Positions 4,584-5,559 of a stretch of 5,559 bases of DNA are shown here, piece after piece. Numbering within the stretch: position 1 is the first letter of the stretch; each line of letters starts with the position of its first letter. The stretch is from G039029935 sp039029935 (GTDB lineage Bacteria > Chloroflexota > Anaerolineae > Caldilineales > Caldilineaceae), in the NCBI GenBank assembly GCA_039029935.1, contig JBCCFC010000945.1, forward strand, positions 1 through 5,559, read 5' to 3'. The position numbers were made by a program, and so were the translations under genes. The notes under the pieces are model-generated. The model was not told the origin of the DNA and did not search any database. It saw only the letters and a program-made list of their open reading frames with translations.

Positions 4584-5396
4584 CTAATGATCATCTTCAA
4601 TCGTCAACCCGACAGGCAGTAGCGGCTCATTGTCAATACGATCGCGGTAGCCATGCACGACCACACCTGGGCGTCCCATGCTCTGACCGTATTCTTGACG
4701 GTTTTGCGGATCACGATAGCCCATGCGCACAAGACGACGTGGATTCTTGGTTTGGTTGATGTAGGAACCATGTACAGTGTCGATACAGAACACCACAACA
4801 TCTCCTGCTTTGGCGGGTACAGGAACCGTATCTTCCAAGCTATACTCATCAGTTGGCAGATGCGGTGTACAGGGGCCATCCTCAGTCATGGTGATATGAT
4901 CCAGATGTCCGCCTTTGTGTGACCCTGCCAAGAAGCGAATCTCGCCATTTTCCGGATTGGTGTCATCCAAGTGAACCAATACATCAATATAGCGGCCATC
5001 CTGATGCCCATAAAATGGATTGTCTTGGTGCATAGGGAATGGATGCCCCGTCTGTGGTGGCTTGATGTGCATGGTGGTGTGGTGCAGTTCAACCGCCGAA
5101 TCATCGAGCAATTGACTGATGCACTGTGCCAGCTTGCGATTGGTGGCCGCTCGACACCAGTCCGCAGAATAAAGATGCAAGTCATGCATGGCCGTCAGCT
5201 TGGACTTTTTCTCTGTCTCTGGGTCCATGTAGGCATGACGCCAAGGCCCTGACCAGCCTGGGCTGGTAAATGCCCAATCCTCGACCAAGCGGTCCATTTC
5301 GTCGGACAAGCCTGCGGTTTCGTCATCTGTGAACATATCTGAAATGTGCAAATAGCCATTTTCTTTGTAAAAATTGATTTGTTCTTGTGTAAGCAT
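4584..5396 (-). CDS. Phytanoyl-CoA dioxygenase (PhyH) family Fe(II)/2-oxoglutarate-type oxygenase
   Basis: 270 aa, normal length for bacterial PhyH proteins. It starts with LTQEQINFYKENGYLHI, the typical N-terminal helix and strand of the family. The double-stranded beta-helix core shows the metal triad H123 and D125 (PMHQDNPFYG) with distal H209 (IDTVHGSYIN), and Arg residues at 220-224 in the position that usually grips the 2-oxoglutarate carboxylate. ENGEIRFLAGSHKGGH (150-164) and VPVPAKAGDVVVF (191-203) are also classic. Family members hydroxylate small molecules, lipids or natural-product intermediates; the substrate is not readable. Cytosolic, no signal. The start at 5396 is chosen over the longer frame to 5465 because AAAGG sits 9 nt upstream, the family N-terminus begins here, and the mirrored gene at 5528 has its ATG at the same place. 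The 3' end is followed by a strong inverted repeat. Confidence 0.93.
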   Translation of the reverse strand: MLTQEQINFYKENGYLHISDMFTDDETAGLSDEMDRLVEDWAFTSPGWSGPWRHAYMDPETEKKSKLTAMHDLHLYSADWCRAATNRKLAQCISQLLDDSAVELHHTTMHIKPPQTGHPFPMHQDNPFYGHQDGRYIDVLVHLDDTNPENGEIRFLAGSHKGGHLDHITMTEDGPCTPHLPTDEYSLEDTVPVPAKAGDVVVFCIDTVHGSYINQTKNPRRLVRMGYRDPQNRQEYGQSMGRPGVVVHGYRDRIDNEPLLPVGLTIEDDH

Positions 5397-5489
5397 TATG
5401 CGTTTCCTTTGTATACTATCTATATGGGTAGTTTTAACCTCCGGAAGGTGTTCAATTTTTGCCAAAAATTGTAAAACGTGCGGAGGTTA

Positions 5490-5511
5490 AAACTAACCAT
5501 ATTGTTAGTTT
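5490..5511 (+). promoter_or_regulatory. Operator-like palindrome in the leader of the right-hand PhyH-type gene
   Basis: AAACTAAC (5490-5497) and GTTAGTTT (5504-5511) are perfect inverted 8-mers with a 6-base spacer, 16 nt before the start codon. The mirror site on the minus-strand leader keeps only six of eight pairs, so the symmetry is either gained here or decaying there. It could be a repressor site or a small RNA hairpin just before the ribosome site. Confidence 0.4.
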
Positions 5512-5527
5512 ACAAAGGTAACGCATA

Positions 5528-5559
5528 ATGCGTTCACAAGAACAAATCAAATTTTTCAA
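5528..5559 (+). CDS. Start of a second, divergent PhyH-family gene (truncated by the window edge)
   Basis: Only ten codons and two bases are present: MRSQEQIKFF. They align without gaps with MLTQEQINFY of the neighbouring PhyH protein, and the 64-nt leader is a diverged copy of that gene's leader. AAAGG lies 9 nt before the ATG. The gene is inferred to be a paralogue transcribed away from its neighbour; the rest, including any metal-binding residues, is outside the window. Confidence 0.75.
   Translation, partial: MRSQEQIKFF

Larger units (their letters stand above)
5365..5559. repeat. Head-to-head inverted duplication covering the PhyH leaders and gene starts
   Basis: The sequence is mirrored about position 5462. 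CAATTTTT (5453-5460) and AAAAATTG (5464-5471) form the perfect centre with a 3-base spacer. The two leaders, 5460-5397 read on the minus strand and 5464-5527 on the plus strand, match at 54 of 64 positions with no gaps. Both start codons lie 66 bases from the centre, and the first 32 coding bases match at 28 positions. The arms probably continue past the right edge. Conserved blocks include GGAGGTTAAAACTA and AAAGG(A/T)AACGCATAATG. Confidence 0.9.

Noticed and set aside
5481..5511. preQ1-like riboswitch in the PhyH leader (GGAGGTTAAAACTAA)
   Set aside because: There is no matching first stem with the needed A-rich third loop, and the ribosome site is separate; the resemblance is only a short word.
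5365..5559. Inverted duplication as an amplification or assembly chimera
   Set aside because: Artefactual fold-back joins give near-identical arms; these differ at about 15% of sites while keeping both start codons and ribosome sites. Read-level checking is still the decisive test.

Overview
The window carries four genes on the minus strand and the first bases of a fifth on the plus strand. The organism is most likely an uncultured or environmental bacterium of moderate GC, possibly Chloroflexota. That guess rests on gene content only: a nucleosidase fused to a death-like domain, an XdhC/CoxI protein with a C-terminal YHS domain, and a phytanoyl-CoA dioxygenase (PhyH) family pair. No rRNA or marker gene supports it, so treat the taxonomy as weak.

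Layout. Positions 1-162 hold two tandem copies of an 81-bp unit, each with two small perfect hairpins. A minus-strand gene at 215-1318 encodes an MTAN/PNP-type nucleosidase/phosphorylase with an added C-terminal death-like (effector-associated) domain, the architecture of a conflict or immunity effector. Next is a molybdenum-hydroxylase maturation gene (XdhC/CoxI type plus YHS) at 1773-2781, split by an apparent 1-base insertion near 2505. A 524-base AT-rich spacer follows (2782-3305), with one short coding-like remnant. A lipoprotein with a ClpP/crotonase-like core lies at 3517-4248, and a PhyH-family Fe(II)/2-oxoglutarate-type oxygenase at 4584-5396. At the right edge a second, divergent PhyH-like gene starts at 5528.

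Two structural patterns are not explained by the genes. First, a repeat of about 185 bp occurs three times (1583-1770, 3306-3493, 4306-4490), always in the same orientation and always downstream of a minus-strand gene. Each copy has a bidirectional terminator-like hairpin, a 53-nt block identical in all three copies, and a decaying start-codon-plus-short-ORF segment. Second, the region between the two PhyH genes is a near-perfect mirror. The two leaders match 54 of 64 bases about a centre at 5462, both start codons are equidistant from it, and similarity runs into both coding regions, so the pair looks like an ancient head-to-head inverted duplication.

The genes do not form an obvious pathway. 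Terminator-like modules separate them, which suggests mostly independent transcription units on one strand, as in an accessory region. The most interesting protein is the nucleosidase/death-like-domain fusion. The most interesting non-coding elements are the three-copy 3' module and the mirrored PhyH promoter region.
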